A stretch of 64,000 nt of DNA from Brachionus plicatilis (GCA_010279815.1 QEOQ01000508.1:2858996-2922995); one strand, 5' to 3'; numbered from the stretch's first letter, positions 10,740 through 22,920 are shown. Notes: generated from the letters alone by a model not told the origin. A program made the numbers and translations.

Positions 10740-11957
10740 TTTTTGGTGCATGCATCTTTTTGCAAGGGTATACGGTAATCTTTAAGGACTAAATATTTAG
10801 ATCTTAAAAAAGTCTGCAAAATACAGTGCTGATTTGATACTTGGATTTTGGTAATTTTAAGTAATTTAACCTTTTCTTACATACGTAATTTCTCGAAAAA
10901 TTACGTTAAATTACCAAAAACCCTAGTATAAAATCAGTACTTTATTTTAGAATTGTTAATATCTTTCTTTTAAATATTTTAATAATTGTCTAAGCAATTT
11001 ATTCTAAGATTCGAACATTATAGGACAGTTTTAAGATCTTTTTTGAGTAACTTAATGTTGTGTCAGCTAAAATATTTCAAATAAAACTCTTTAAATATTT
11101 AAGTCTTTGATTAAAAATTTTCAGTCATTAGTTGTGTCAGACTTTTTCAGATTTTTTTGCTGATTTTGGACAAATCTGATTTTTCACTTATTTTTCAAAT
11201 CTTGAGGATCATCAAACTTTTACTTATAATTAAAGCTTAATTTTTCTTTAACTTGAAAAAAAATTCGTTCACACAAGGCATTGATTTCACAGTATACTTC
11301 TTTACATACAAAAACTGAAACTAGTTTCTTTCTACGTTGATATTAAAAAATACTGCTTTGTTAGATTTGTCAATTAAATTTTTTAATTCTCCAAATTGGT
11401 AAACTTAGGAACAAAACTTGAAAAATATTTTAAATATTCCGAATAAAGTTTTAACAAGGTATCTTTATTTACAAAAATAAAAAAAAATGAAAGATCTAAT
11501 AAAAAATTGAAATGGGGCAAATTTTCAATGCAAATCCTGTATTCCTCTTTCTGATAAAAATTTATTTTGCAATTATAAAGAAAAATTATCTGAAGAAAGA
11601 AATATAGGCCATTCTCGAATACATTTTGAGAAAATTTTTAAATCAATTTCCATGAAAAAAATACGGCAAAATGGCATTTAAAAATGGCATAAAAATTTTT
11701 GGCCGGACTAATGACCGTTGACCAAAAAGTTGACGGTATTTTTGACAATCCTTATTATACGGGTTTTCGAAAATACGGTCAAAAAATGACCGCAAAAAAC
11801 CTCTCGCCAAATGCACCTGTTTGCTCTGACCACATCCACAACTATTAAATAACGTCTCGTTACTCGCATATTTAAAGCTCTGCTTCATCTAGTATATAAT
11901 CATTTCTAATTTGTGAATTTCTTATTTTTATGTTCAAATTTTGTAGAATTCGAAGAA
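10740..11957. other. Gene-free stretch with a second GACCG cluster
   Basis: No gene recognised. The 11690-11800 part is GC-richer with GACCG/CGGTC words like 9655-9825, and 11800-11880 is moderately GC-rich. The minus-strand frame there has no recognisable protein character. Confidence 0.4.
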
Positions 11958-12036
11958 CTTAACTTTTTTTTCTTTTTTTTAATTTTTTTATTTTGCCTTT
12001 GAGGCTTAAATCAATAAATAATAATAATAATAATAG
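11958..12036 (+). repeat. LINE-like 3' terminus with hairpin and (AAT)n tail
   Basis: A T-rich tract is followed by GCCTTTGAGGC (a 4-nt stem), TTAAATC and an AAT-run. The same order (hairpin, then short tandem tail) occurs at about 9117-9155 and 23878-23913 and, on the other strand, at 5851-5890. It is read as the 3' end of a truncated LINE whose body is not recognisable. Confidence 0.4.
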
Positions 12037-12764
12037 TGACCAAAATTTTGAAAAAAAGAAGTTTTTTACCATTAAAATATTATGACTAAACTTTATCTAA
12101 ACACAATCAATGGGATTAAGAATTTTTTATGTTAGCGATTTTATCAGAGAAAATAATCTTATAATGATCTTAAAGATATTTATATATTTCAAATGAATTT
12201 TTGTCCAAAAATCGAATCCGTTTTCTTTTTGAATTTTATTTTAATTTTCTGTATTTTATTTTTAAAAAAATAAGATAAGATTTATTTTGAAATTTTCAAG
12301 AATTTAAAAAAAATCTATTTTTTTATTTACTTCCTTGTTTTATGCAATAACAAAAGTCATCTTCTTAAATACACTGTATGTGAGTCACATTGCTGATGTT
12401 TCAGTAAATTTCAGTTTTATTCAAATGCAAATAGTTTGGAAATCGAAAGTTTTTTTGTCAATTTTATACATAGTATAAAATAAACAATTTTTATTATAAA
12501 AAAATTTGAATTTTCTTTTGCAAAAATATTACAGAAAGCTAAATATTTAATCAAATTAAAAAAATGATAATTTTTTTAGGAAATAAAATATTTGAGAAAT
12601 GTTTTAATGTACTTTAATTTTCAAAAAACCTTTTGATTTAAAGTTAAGTTACTTATCAACAATATTTGATGTTATTAATATTTTTTCATTTATTTTTAAA
12701 ATTTTCATTCGTGTCACAAAAAAATTGAAAAAAAATCAATTAAGGTAACAATTGATAGATCAAA
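12037..12764. other. Gene-free stretch upstream of SLC33A1
   Basis: AT-rich, no coding frame. It presumably holds the promoter and 5' leader of SLC33A1, but no specific element could be identified. Confidence 0.5.
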
Positions 12765-14593
12765 ATGAAACGATTGGAAAAAACCATTCCCGAAGATGAT
12801 TCCATTCATTTAGTGCAGTCCACTCTCGAACCTTTAGATCATTCCGATGAGGAATCAGAACACCATGAACATACTCACAAAAAACAAGATCTTCGAAAAG
12901 ATTATAAAAACATCGCCCTATTGATGTTTTTGTATTTTTTACAAGGAATCCCTTTGGGCTTGACCGGAAGTTTGCCATTTATACTTTCGTCACGAAAAGT
13001 CAGCTATGCAGACCAGGGAACTTTTAGCTTTGCATTTTGGCCATTTTCTCTTAAACTTCTCTGGGCTCCGATAGTCGATTCTATTTATTTTAAAAAAATG
13101 GGACGCAGAAAAAGCTGGCTGATTCCAATTCAGTATTTGATAGGCGCCTTCATGGTCCTCTTTTCTGGCTATATTAAACATTTACTAGAAGAAAAGCCGG
13201 CTGAATTTCATACACATCATGATATCTTTGGAATTACTGCTATTTTTTTTGTATTCACCTTTCTGGCAGCTACACAGGACATAGCAGTGGATGGATGGGC
13301 CCTAACCATGTTGTCAAAGTATTCAAAATTTTAAAATAATAGAAATTCAAATTGGAAAAAAATGTTAAATTTAATTTAGAGAGAATGTTTCGTGGGGTTC
13401 AACTTGCAACACTGTTGGTCAAACAGCCGGATGGTTCGTGGGAAATGTTCTTTTTTTAACCATTGAATCTGCCGATTTCTCAAACAAATATATTAGGCCT
13501 TTTTTTGGCTGGGAAAATCAGCCGTATGGAATTTGTCCTATTGACAGTAAATCAGATTTGGCAATTTTTTTTTCATTTTCAAATTTATCTTATTTAGAAT
13601 TCATGTATTTTTTCGGTATAATTTTTTTGGTGTCAACCACTTTGGTGTTAGTTTTCAAAAAAGAAGAGGACACTCACACATACAATAATTCACTAGAGAG
13701 TAAATTAACTGTCGGTCAAACTTATAAATTAATGTGGAAAATTTTATGGCTAATTCCTGTTAAAAAAATGATACTTATTTTATTGACAGTTAAAGTAAGA
13801 ATTAAAAAAAAAAATTTATTTCGAAAAAAAATTAAATTTCTTATTCAAGATAGGATTTGCAGCCGAGTCAATGGCTTATTTAAAAATGATAGAAAACGGA
13901 GTTCCTAAAGAAAAACTTGGTCTACTAGCTGTTCCTCTAACACCATTGCAAATTATCTTGCCGCTAATGTTAAGCCGCTATACAAATGGAGCACGTCCTC
14001 TGGATCTGTTCATAAAAGCCATTCCGTTTAGGCTACTTATGAACATAGTTGGAGCTGTTTGGATTTATTTTACACCATCTTTCGCAGACGCTAACAATGA
14101 TTATCCTTTCTACTATTATCTCCTGTGTTTACTAATCAATTCCATACAATCTATTTTTACCTATTCCATGTTTGTCTCACAAATGGCATTTTTTTCCAGA
14201 GTATCGGACAAAAAAATTGGAGGAACTTACATGACATTTTTGAACACAATAACCAACATGGGCGGAAATTGGCCATCGACCACAGCGCTTTATCTGGCAA
14301 GTTTTTTAACTCTCAAAAATTGTGTCCTCAATTCATCGGCTGATAATTCTATCAAGCCCAACTCGACGGTTCTAGACTCCATTAGCCAAAATGTGTGCTC
14401 AAATGAAGTTGAAATTGAAGATTGCGCTGGTTTTGGTGGAGTATGTGTGACCAAAGTGGACGCATTTTACGTCGAGACCATTGCCTGTACTGTCATAGGT
14501 ATTGTGTGGATTTTAATGTTTCGAAATTTAATGTACAAATTACAAGCGATGTCAAAAAGCATGTGGAAAATATCAAAAAAAGCTATTCAATAA
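12765..14593 (+). CDS. SLC33A1: Acetyl-coenzyme A transporter 1 (AT-1), three exons
   Basis: Exons 12765-13318, 13380-13794 and 13850-14593, with GT..AG introns of 61 and 55 nt, give an in-frame 570-residue protein (human AT-1 is about 550). After a His/Asp/Glu-rich cytosolic N-terminus come multiple membrane segments with the family blocks QGIPLGLTGSLPFIL, TQDIAVDGWALTML, GQTAGWFVGNVLFL, EKLGLLAVPLTPLQIILPL, GGTYMTFLNT and NMGGNWPST, all strongly conserved in SLC33 proteins. The known family role is import of acetyl-CoA into the ER/Golgi lumen for acetylation of secretory proteins and glycolipids. The exon 1/2 junction restores SKENVSW, matching the family. WDR4 follows 297 bases downstream on the same strand. 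No disruptive change was seen. Confidence 0.95.
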
Positions 14594-14889
14594 AAAAATT
14601 AATATTTTTATCGTTTTAGTTCAATTTTTTTTTTAAAACTTTATACTTAAAAAAATTACATCAGACACTTATTTTCGTTTAGTAATTTATTTGTTTAAAA
14701 TAAAAAAATTGATTTAAATACAAAATTAAATATTTTATTCAAAAAAAAAAATATTTGAACAAGTTTTTGTTAATTTTTATCTGAAATATGTAAAAAATAT
14801 TCATTGAAATGAGAGTATAATTTTTCTTAACTTAATTTAATTTTATTGAAAATTTTTGAATTTAACAAAAAAATTAAAATTTTTCGAAA

Positions 14890-17132
14890 ATGCTTGACAT
14901 ACAATTTTTTTGTAATAACTCGATTATTTTAGCAGTCAATTATGATACAATTCATTTATTGAAAATATTTGACAGGTAATTAAAAACTTTTTTTAATTTA
15001 AAATAATGATTTTTTCAAAAGTGAATATTCGGCATGTAAGTTTAAGCATTCGTGTGAAATAACTTCTGCAAATTTTTTGCCAAAAAAGAATATAATTGCC
15101 TTCACTGACTTGGAAAAGTTTTTTTATTTACTAGATTACAAAAACAATGACCAAATAATTGCCAAAAAGTATGATTCAAATTAAGCAGAAGCGTGGCCAG
15201 AGGAAAAATGAAGGAGAAATAAGACCCCCTTTCTCAAATTATTGATAAATTTGGAGATAAAAAATTTTGTCCAATTTTTGGGAAAGTTTTATTCAAATCA
15301 TTTAGAGAAAAAAACGCCTTAAGTAACCTTGACTTTTTATACCAAATTTACATAAACTTTAATTATATTTAATTAGAAAAAAATACTAAAAAAACATTGA
15401 GAAAGTTATTTATAGAAAAATACAGAGTTGTTTAAAAGTCACAAGTCCGGACTTTTTTTTTTTCATAAGTCCAACCAAAGACTTTAATTTATTTTTTCAA
15501 AAAAAAAGTCCAAGCCCAGACTTTTTTTTCAAATTTTCATTCAAAAGTCCAAGTCCAGGCTTTAAAATTTTGAATACTGAAGAAGAAATTTATGCTAAAA
15601 TTGCAAGAAAATTCTGCTATATGGCAAATCTATTGCATTAGACAACCCAAGAGTATATTAATTTTTTGATATGAACCCTTATCTAGCAAATTAAAAAAAA
15701 AAGTCCGGACTTGGACTTTTTTTTGGGACTTTTAAGCAACTCTGGAAAAATACAGTACAATTTAAAACTAACTTGTACATTTCCTTCCCTCACTGGAATA
15801 GCTGAGGAAGAGTCGAGGAACAAAATGCGTACAAGTTAGCTTTAATTTGTACTGTAATTAGCTAATTCTGGTACAAATTTCGAAATTTATTTCAATTCTT
15901 TTTCCTTTAATTTTATCTCAATTCCAGGTGATCAATCAATTTTAGCAATTCTTTAATTTCTTCAACTTGAGACCTCTCCATTCCAAAAAATTCTGGCTAG
16001 GCTCTTGAAACCAAATTAAGTCGAACGTCAAAATTCGAATTCTAAATAATATTTTAGATCTTTTCAAAAAAAAGCTGCAAAGCTTCTCATAAACAAAGAA
16101 GAATCAGTTGTTCTTCTAGGAGATAAGACTGGAGATGTTTATTCCCTTAACTTGGAAAACTTGGATAATTCTGAATTCGATTTGATAATGGGACACTTAT
16201 CTATGCTGACAGACATGGTATCTTTTTTTCGTTTAAATTTGAACTATTGAGTTAAATTTTTTTCAAGAAATTGAGTCATGATGAAAAATTTCTTGTAACA
16301 AGTGATAGAGATGAAAAAATACGTATCAGTCACTATCCGAATTCGTACAACATTCAGGGTTATCTGCTGGCTCACAAAGAGTAATTTTTATTTAATATTT
16401 TTATAAAAAAATTAAAGAAAAATAAAGGTTTGTCATTCAATTTGACTTTGTTGATAAATTAACTTTGGTTTCAGCATCTGGTGATTCTTGTTTAATTGTT
16501 TGGGACTTGGAATCATTGAGACCGATTCAAAAGCTTGAGCTAAACTCCATTCTCGGAGACATGGAAATAAAAGGAATCGATCGATTTGATTATAATTCAG
16601 AATCTCAAAATTTACTTGTACATGTTTTTAAATCAACATCTTTGTTACATTTTAAATTTGAAATGGACAAGAAGATATTTAAATTTATGCAAAAATTTGA
16701 TTTGGGTTATCAGATTGACCATTTTATCAGTCTTTCCTCTAATTTATACTTGATGGCTAATTTGGGTGATGAAAAGTTAATTTTATCTATTAAAAAATTA
16801 GAGCAGAATAAATTGTTTGACTTAGAAGATAATGAATCAATAATTAAGGAATTTTGTTCCAAACTTAACTCAGAGATAAAATTTGAAAAGCGTAATTTTT
16901 TTAGAATGTTTAAAAAATTAATTCAATTTTTACATCACTCTTTTGTTTAGCATTGGAACTTAGAAATAATATGGATAAAAATTATCAAAGTTATTTTAAA
17001 ACAATTGTTAACAATATGGATGAGTATTTTCAGCGCAAACAAGAAAGAATTAATGCGACAATAGGAAAACGAAAGCATACCATTAGCAATTCAGAAGCCG
17101 ATACAGCAAAATCAAAACAGTTGGTTCAATAA
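14890..17132 (+). CDS. WDR4: tRNA (guanine-N7) methyltransferase non-catalytic subunit WDR4, six exons
   Basis: Exons 14890-14975, 15022-15168, 16058-16217, 16268-16380, 16428-16891 and 16951-17132 join in frame into 383 residues. Phases agree at every junction. WD-repeat-like blocks are NYDTIHLLKIFD, SANFLPKKNIIAFTD, LLGDKTGDVYSL, GHLSMLTDM, LVTSDRDEKIRIS and SASGDSCLIVWDLESL; the GHLSML and DRDEKIR motifs are hallmarks of WDR4/Trm82. The protein scaffolds METTL1 for m7G46 formation in tRNA. The C-terminus has the family's MDEYFQRKQERI-like helix and a basic tail. Introns are 46-59 nt except intron 2 (889 nt), which contains two MITEs. Exons 1 and 2 are short and AT-rich; their assignment rests on splice phase and motif fit. 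Confidence 0.88.
15423..15744. mobile_element. hAT-type MITE, CAGAGTTG family, copy 1 (in WDR4 intron 2)
   Basis: Begins CAGAGTTGTTTAAAAGTC and ends GACTTTTAAGCAACTCTG. It is flanked by a perfect 8-bp duplication, GAAAAATA (15415-15422 and 15745-15752), diagnostic of hAT-type insertion. The interior has repeated AAGTCC/GGACTT words, probably subterminal transposase sites, and a non-coding core that is also found in copy 2 at 62658-62996. Confidence 0.9.
15753..15854. mobile_element. Small TA-target MITE abutting the hAT MITE
   Basis: CAGTACAATTTAAAACTAAC at the left is mirrored by GTTAGCTTTAATTTGTACTG at the right (arms of about 27 nt, two to three mismatches). TA flanks both ends. The 102-bp hairpin starts exactly where the right duplication of the neighbouring hAT MITE ends, so the hAT MITE landed at its border. 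Tc1/mariner-like by its ends. Confidence 0.7.
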
Positions 17133-17848
17133 AACAACATAATCCTTAACATTGTTGAGTATTTAATAATAACTAAATAAAAGTAAAAATATATGAAAGA
17201 TTTTTTTCTAATTTATTAATTTTAAATTATAAAATTAAATGAGAAAATGAGATTTAGTGAAAAAAATTACAGGCAGAGAGAATGACTCTTTAGGGAATAA
17301 CACCTCTTAATTCTTACAATCCAAGAAAATATTAATGAAAAATTAAACAGTAATTTTTATAACTATGAGCAAAGGCATTTGTAATTATTTGTTGATTTTA
17401 AAATTAATTCTTAAATATTTTATTTGTTGAAACTTTCAAAAGAACAATACGTGAATTTGGTCTGATAGACTTAATTTCTAGAAGATCGTGAGGAGATCGA
17501 TCCAAATGAATTAAAATAAAATAAATTTACAAGTTGCAAAAAAAAATATTTCATGTTGTTTCATCTTCAAAGCTCAAAAAGCTCAATATTTTTTGGTTCG
17601 TGATTCGCTATTTTTGTTTAAAAAAAATATACAAAAAAAATCGAAATAAATATCAAAACTATTTCCTTTTTATTTTTAATTGCTTCTTCTTAAAATGAAT
17701 TTTTTTATATTTTTCAAAAATCACAGCTGATGTAAAATTTAAAAAAAAAATTGAAAATTGAATTTTTAGCATCCAGGCTTTTATCTAAAAATTTATGATC
17801 AATTCTTGTCGATTTCTTAAGGCGATTATATGAGAATTCAATTAAGTT
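17133..17848. other. Intergenic spacer after WDR4
   Basis: Contains an AATAAA at about 17173 that could serve WDR4 polyadenylation; otherwise AT-rich with no gene. Confidence 0.5.
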
Positions 17849-17850
17849 TA

Positions 17851-19130
17851 ACGAGTGACAACTTGAAATCGAGACGAACTTTGAGTATGATTTGCAATGC
17901 TATTTTAATTTTTTTTTATCTCTTTCCATAATCTTGTAGTAAATTTAATTTTAAATACGAAAAAAAAAATTATTCAATTTGAATTAAAAATGACCAAAAT
18001 AAATTCATCTAAAGAAGAGGCCCTAAGAATTCGCGTGTACGCGTTTTTTCAAGATATTCACTGTGAGGCATTGTATGGCAGAAAAAATTCCAAGGAGTAC
18101 TGTTTACCGAATTTTAAAACGTAGTGAATTTTTCGACAGAAAGGAAGCAAGGATCTAGTCAAACACAGAAAAAAATGACTTAAGTACAACGCAACAAGCT
18201 AAAAAAGGCTTTTGATCACAAAGACAACATCAGTCAGCGTCAAGCAGCCAAAAAGTTTGATATAAGCCAGCAAATGGTCTCAAAATTGTTGAAGAAGCTT
18301 CATTTAACACCTAAGAAAAAGATGAAAATCCCTGATCGAACCGAAACGCAAAAAAAAGTAGCTAGAGTTAAATGTAGAAATTTGTATTTAAAAAATCCAA
18401 ATATTTTCCTGGATTTTAGACGATGAATCCTATTTCACTCTCAGTCATAGTAAAATCAATGGAAATGATATATTTTACTCAAGTAACATTGTTGCAACAC
18501 AAGCAAGTACAAAATATACCCCAGTTAAGAAATTTGAGCAGAAATTACTTGTTTGGTTGGTCATTTCTGAGAGGGGTATTTCTGCGCCAATCATACGAAA
18601 AAGTGGACTTGCAGTCAACCAAACTGTCTATTTAGACTTTATAAAGCGTGGAGTCATTCCCTTATTAAAAAGCATCATTCAGACGGCAACTATATGTTCT
18701 GACCCGACTTGGCGAGCTCTCATTAAGCCAATACAGTGTTCAACTACTTGATTGACCAAAATATCAAATTTGTGCAAATATGCAAAAACCCTGCAAATGT
18801 TCCAGAAGTACGACCAATTGAAGATTTTTGGTCCATTTTAAAGGGGAAAGTGTATGAGAATGGCTGGAGAGCAAAAACTTAGATGAACTAAGGAATAATA
18901 TACAACTTGCTACATGAAATATGGACCAAAATCTCGTACAGGACTTTTTGGCATCTACATCCAAAAGACTCAATAATATTCGAATAAATGGACTTATTGA
19001 AAAAAGATAAAAGCATAAATAAAAACTAGAATATAAATGCTATACTCTCTCAAAATTTCGTTTTATTTTGATAAATATTAAAGGAGTAATGACCTTTTAA
19101 AGTTCGTCTCGATTTTATGATGTCACCCGT
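17851..19130 (+). mobile_element. Mariner-like transposon, full length but inactive
   Basis: Terminal repeats start ACGAGTGACA on the left and ACGGGTGACA (read inward) on the right, share AAATCGAGACGAACTTT further in (about 28 of 32 identical), and are flanked by TA. The 1280 bp enclose a transposase with both helix-turn-helix regions and the DDE-type catalytic region, broken by frameshifts and stops. Size, TIR length and TA duplication are typical of mariner/Tc1. Confidence 0.9.
17990..19012 (+). pseudogene. Mariner-like transposase pseudogene
   Basis: Starting from the ATG at 17990, the coding trace runs through several frames: MTKINSSKEEALRIRVYAFF; a first HTH (MAEKIPRSTVYRILKR); a second HTH (NISQRQAAKKFDISQQMVSK); the first catalytic aspartate block LDDESYFTLSHSK; LLVWLVISERGISAPI; and VPEVRPIEDFWSILKGKVY, the third catalytic block, where PIED replaces the PIEN seen in Tc1. 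The segment expected to hold the second aspartate (near 18700) is scrambled by frameshifts. At least three frameshifts and several stops are present, so it cannot make transposase. Confidence 0.85.
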
Positions 19131-19572
19131 TAATTTGAAAGCTTTTATTATCTTTTAAAAATCTACTATTCAAGCTGATTTTTTTTTCTTTTAAACTAAA
19201 TATTCTTTACCAAAGTAATAAATCTTAAGTCTTCGAGAAATTGAAAAAATTCACTATATTTATTTTAAAAATTGTTAATCCTTGATAGATTATTATTCTT
19301 ATTCTTTGCTAAGAAAATAGGTAAATGTTATGTTTAAAGTTTTATTCGATACATTGATAAATTTCCAAAGATTTCAATAATTACAATTTTGTCTGTTAAA
19401 TATAAAAATTACAAATCCTTACTACAGAATGAACAGAAAATTAAAAATGTCCATTGATAAGAATCACGAAATCGTTCCAAAGTCTTGAAGTACCAAATTT
19501 AAATTTTTAAAAACTTGACAGTAAATTTTTTTTGAAAAATTTTACTGTTTATTACAAAATTATTATGAAAAA

Positions 19573-19762
19573 GGCAAAATGTAAATAATTTTACATCTAT
19601 ACATTTTTATATTTTTACATTCTCTAATATTTTTGTGCAATGTTTAGAAAATTTTTATTTTGGATTTTCATAGTGTATTTTATTTTAATTTTCTGAAATA
19701 TTGCACAAAAAATATTAGAAAAATAAAAAAATGTAAAAACATAAATTTTTTTATATTTTGCC
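19573..19762. mobile_element. hAT-type MITE, GGCAAAATG family, copy 1
   Basis: Begins GGCAAAATGTAAATAATTTT and ends TTATATTTTGCC, with arms that pair through TACATTTTTATATTTTTACA and AATATTTTTGTGCAAT. Flanked by a perfect 8-bp duplication ATGAAAAA. 190 bp, non-coding. A sister copy is at 38224-38553. Confidence 0.88.
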
Positions 19763-19770
19763 ATGAAAAA

Positions 19771-22265
19771 TAATAAATCAAAAATGATTCTATATCACAG
19801 TTATCTCACCAATCCAAAGCACTTTATCATTAAAAAAAAATTTTAAATATTACATTTCATGTCAAAAATAAATAAAAGCTTTTTTAATAAATAAAAATTA
19901 TTAATGAAATTTTTTTTTTTTAAAATGAGTACCTAATTAAAAATTTTTGAATTCATTAGAATTATAAAAAAATGGCAAGGTTTATTTTCTTTTCTGGATT
20001 AGAAAAAAATGAAAATTAAAGTTACTTTAATCAACAACAAATTGTTTTTTAATACTAATAAGCTTATTAATTTTAGTCAAATATAAATAGGGCAATCTTA
20101 TGAATTGGCTTATTAGTTCAACATTTGAGCTTGAAATACCTTAATATTTTGTTTTGTAAGTTTATTTATTCGTTACATTATTAAGAAATTTAATATAAAT
20201 AAAAATATTTCTGTATAAAGTTTGTTGTTCTAATTTTGAGCTTTGATATCATAATCCATTAATCTCGCAAACCTTAGCCAGGTTTAAAATTTTCATTAAA
20301 AAAACTTTAAATTTTAATCAAAAATAAATCAAATAAATTTTTTTATTAAATCTTGCTCTAAATCACGAATTCAAATAATTAATGGTTGAGTAATAACTAA
20401 AATGCATTCTACCTACTAAATTGGCCTTTTATTTTTTCAAATGAAATCTCTAATATTATTTTGAATTTTATTTTTTTTAAGCGAGCATCAAAAGGGTCTT
20501 TAAGCAAAATTAATTAAAAAAAATTATTAAAGCAATTTTTAATGATAAAAAAGACCAAACAGTGATTATTTATAATCAGATATATATTTTAGATACAAAA
20601 GAGTTTATTTAAATTTTTAATTTTTCATTAGATTGATTCGGTAAAAAATAAGCATTTAGATAAATAAATGCTTTTAGTGCTGAAAATAAGTTTTGTATGT
20701 AGTAAATCAGTTCGAGATCAAGTAAACAAAATAATTTAATAATGTAAATAAAATTAATCATTTTTATTGTTTTTTCTGATTCACTCAATTAATCATAGAG
20801 AAAAATTGATCCAGAATTTATGATTTTTATTATAATAAGTTTTTTTAGAGTTTTCTTGTATACTGAAAGTTAGTTCTTCTATTTTTTTTAAGCAACTTAA
20901 TTTCTTATTTTGGTCGAGACCTTTTAAGGCAAGCAATAAAGGTACCATTAATTTCTCTCAATGACTTAAAAATTACAAAAGAGTTAATTTTAATTTTATT
21001 CAAGAAATTTAAATCAATTTTAATATTTTTTCTAATAATTTTTTTTTTTAAATATGATTGTAAAAAATTAAAGATAAATGCTATCTATATAATTTAAATA
21101 TTTATTAAAATAAAAACAAAATTTGTCATTTGATTTTGACAATTTTGTCAGTCATTGAATTATTTTTAATTCAATGACCATTTACGAGACTTTTTAGGAA
21201 AAAAGAAAAAAACAGTTTCTAAGAACTAAAAAAGGAAATTTTTTTTCAATCGTTTTTAAATATTTTTTTATCTATTTAGTTAAGAAAATATTTATTTTTG
21301 AGTAAACTTCTTATTTTTTGTTATTTTCAATCATCACGCGAGTCTTTCACTTTTAAGAGAAATAAAAAATATTAAATTTTGATGGAGAAATGATGATTTT
21401 TGAGTTAATAAAGAGATTTATTTTGTTATTTTATGTTTATTTCAGAAACTTGCATCTGATTTATTTTTGTAAACAGCAATTTTATTTTAACGCCCAGTGC
21501 ATCTAGATCAAATTATCAATAGATTAAAAAGTTAAAGAAACTTGAGGAAAAAAATTCTGAAAATTAACCAAATGATAATTAAGCTCATTTTAGTTACTAG
21601 GCTAAGTAAGATATTCACTGTCCATGTTTTTTACTTCTCCACCATTTGGCCTTAAGAAATAAAAGATCGGATTTTCTTTGATCTTTATCTGGAATTTATC
21701 GACTCTGTCTTGCCTGATTAAAAAATCAAGATATTTTTAATTTAAAAAATATCAGCCTTAAAAAGGTCGATAAATAAATCGGTTCTATTGAAGTATCGTC
21801 GATTTTTAATTTTAGTTGAAAGTTATTTTCAATAAAATTTTGATTCATAGCCTTCAAAGTTAATTTGAATTACTCATTTCTATTTTAAGAAACAAAAGTG
21901 TTTATTTAACTTTTTAATTAAATTAATTCTGCTAAAATTTTAAAACGATGTATCATACTGTTAATTTTATTTTGTCGGTTCGTATTAATAATTATTATTT
22001 TTGACTTAATTTAGATCTTAGTCAATGTTAATGCGAACCTTACAAAATTCCATTTATTATTCATCTAATTTTCTATTTCTTTCCTCAAAGCCAAGTTACT
22101 TAAAATGGCATTCAACCAAAGGTACCAAAACGAACCAGCAAATAAACATAATTTATTCAATCTGTAATAAAACTTTGTTTTATTTAAATTCATTTTTTTT
22201 AAATTTTTTAGAATTTAAAAACAGAAAAAAATCAACCTAAAATTTTCCAATCTTTAAAAAGTGAC
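19771..22265. other. Gene-free AT-rich stretch upstream of Ral
   Basis: About 2.5 kb with no protein-like frame and no long hairpin. The last few hundred bases, including a possible acceptor TTTTTAG near 22211, probably form the leader of the Ral gene. Confidence 0.5.
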
Positions 22266-22920
22266 ATGGCGAGCTCGCAAAATGGCAAAAAGCAAGCTCC
22301 TATTTACAAGGTGATTATGGTGGGCTCAGGTGGTGTCGGAAAATCGGCTCTCACCCTCCAGTACATGTATGATGAGTTTGTGGAGGACTACGAGCCGACT
22401 AAAGCTGATTCTTACCGAAAAAAAGTTCTTTTAGATGGCGAAGAGGTTCAGATAGATATCCTAGACACAGCTGGTCAGGAGGACTACGCAGCAATCAGAG
22501 ATAATTATTTTAGAAGTGGCGAGGGGTTCTTACTAGTATTTTCCATAACTGAACAGGAATCCTTTGACGTTCTGGACGAGTTTAGGTAAGTAGATTTAGA
22601 AATTTTTTAAATAGATTAAGAACATTTTATCCAGGGAACAAATTCTACGAGTAAAAAATGCCGAGGATGTGCCGCTGATTTTGATCGGAAATAAGTCAGA
22701 CCTGCAACAGAACCGCCAGGTTCGGGAAGATGTAGCTACAGATAAAGCAAACAAATGGCTGAAGCCTTACATTGAGACATCGGCCAAAACGCGGGATAAT
22801 GTGGACAAGGCTTTTTTTGATTTAATGCGAGAGATCCGGAATCGAAAACTTGCTGAAAATAGCAAGCCACATACAAAACAAAAAGATAAGAAAAAAAAGA
22901 AAAAATGCACAATTCTTTAA
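22266..22920 (+). CDS. RAL: Ras-related GTPase Ral, two exons
   Basis: Exons 22266-22585 and 22635-22920 (49-nt intron) encode 201 residues. All GTPase motifs are present: GSGGVGKS (residues 20-27), effector loop YEPTKADSY (42-50), [12 protein letters not shown] (67-78), GNKSDL and ETSAK. The effector loop and switch II match vertebrate RalA/RalB, so binding to exocyst (Sec5/Exo84) and RalBP1-type effectors is expected. The polybasic tail ends CTIL, a CaaX box with terminal Leu predicting geranylgeranylation and plasma-membrane targeting. An AATAAA lies shortly downstream. Ral acts downstream of Ras via RalGEFs in secretion and signalling. Confidence 0.96.

Noticed and set aside
10595..10819. 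74-codon minus-strand frame
   Set aside because: Overlaps the right inverted repeat of the 9829-10739 element and has no recognisable protein features.
11643..11888. 81-codon minus-strand frame with a Cys-rich patch
   Set aside because: Part of the GACCG-rich repeat-like segment; no domain and no supporting exon context.
12765..17132. SLC33A1-WDR4 as an operon
   Set aside because: Spacing of 297 bases on the same strand is suggestive, but no trans-splice acceptor or processing signal was identified between them.
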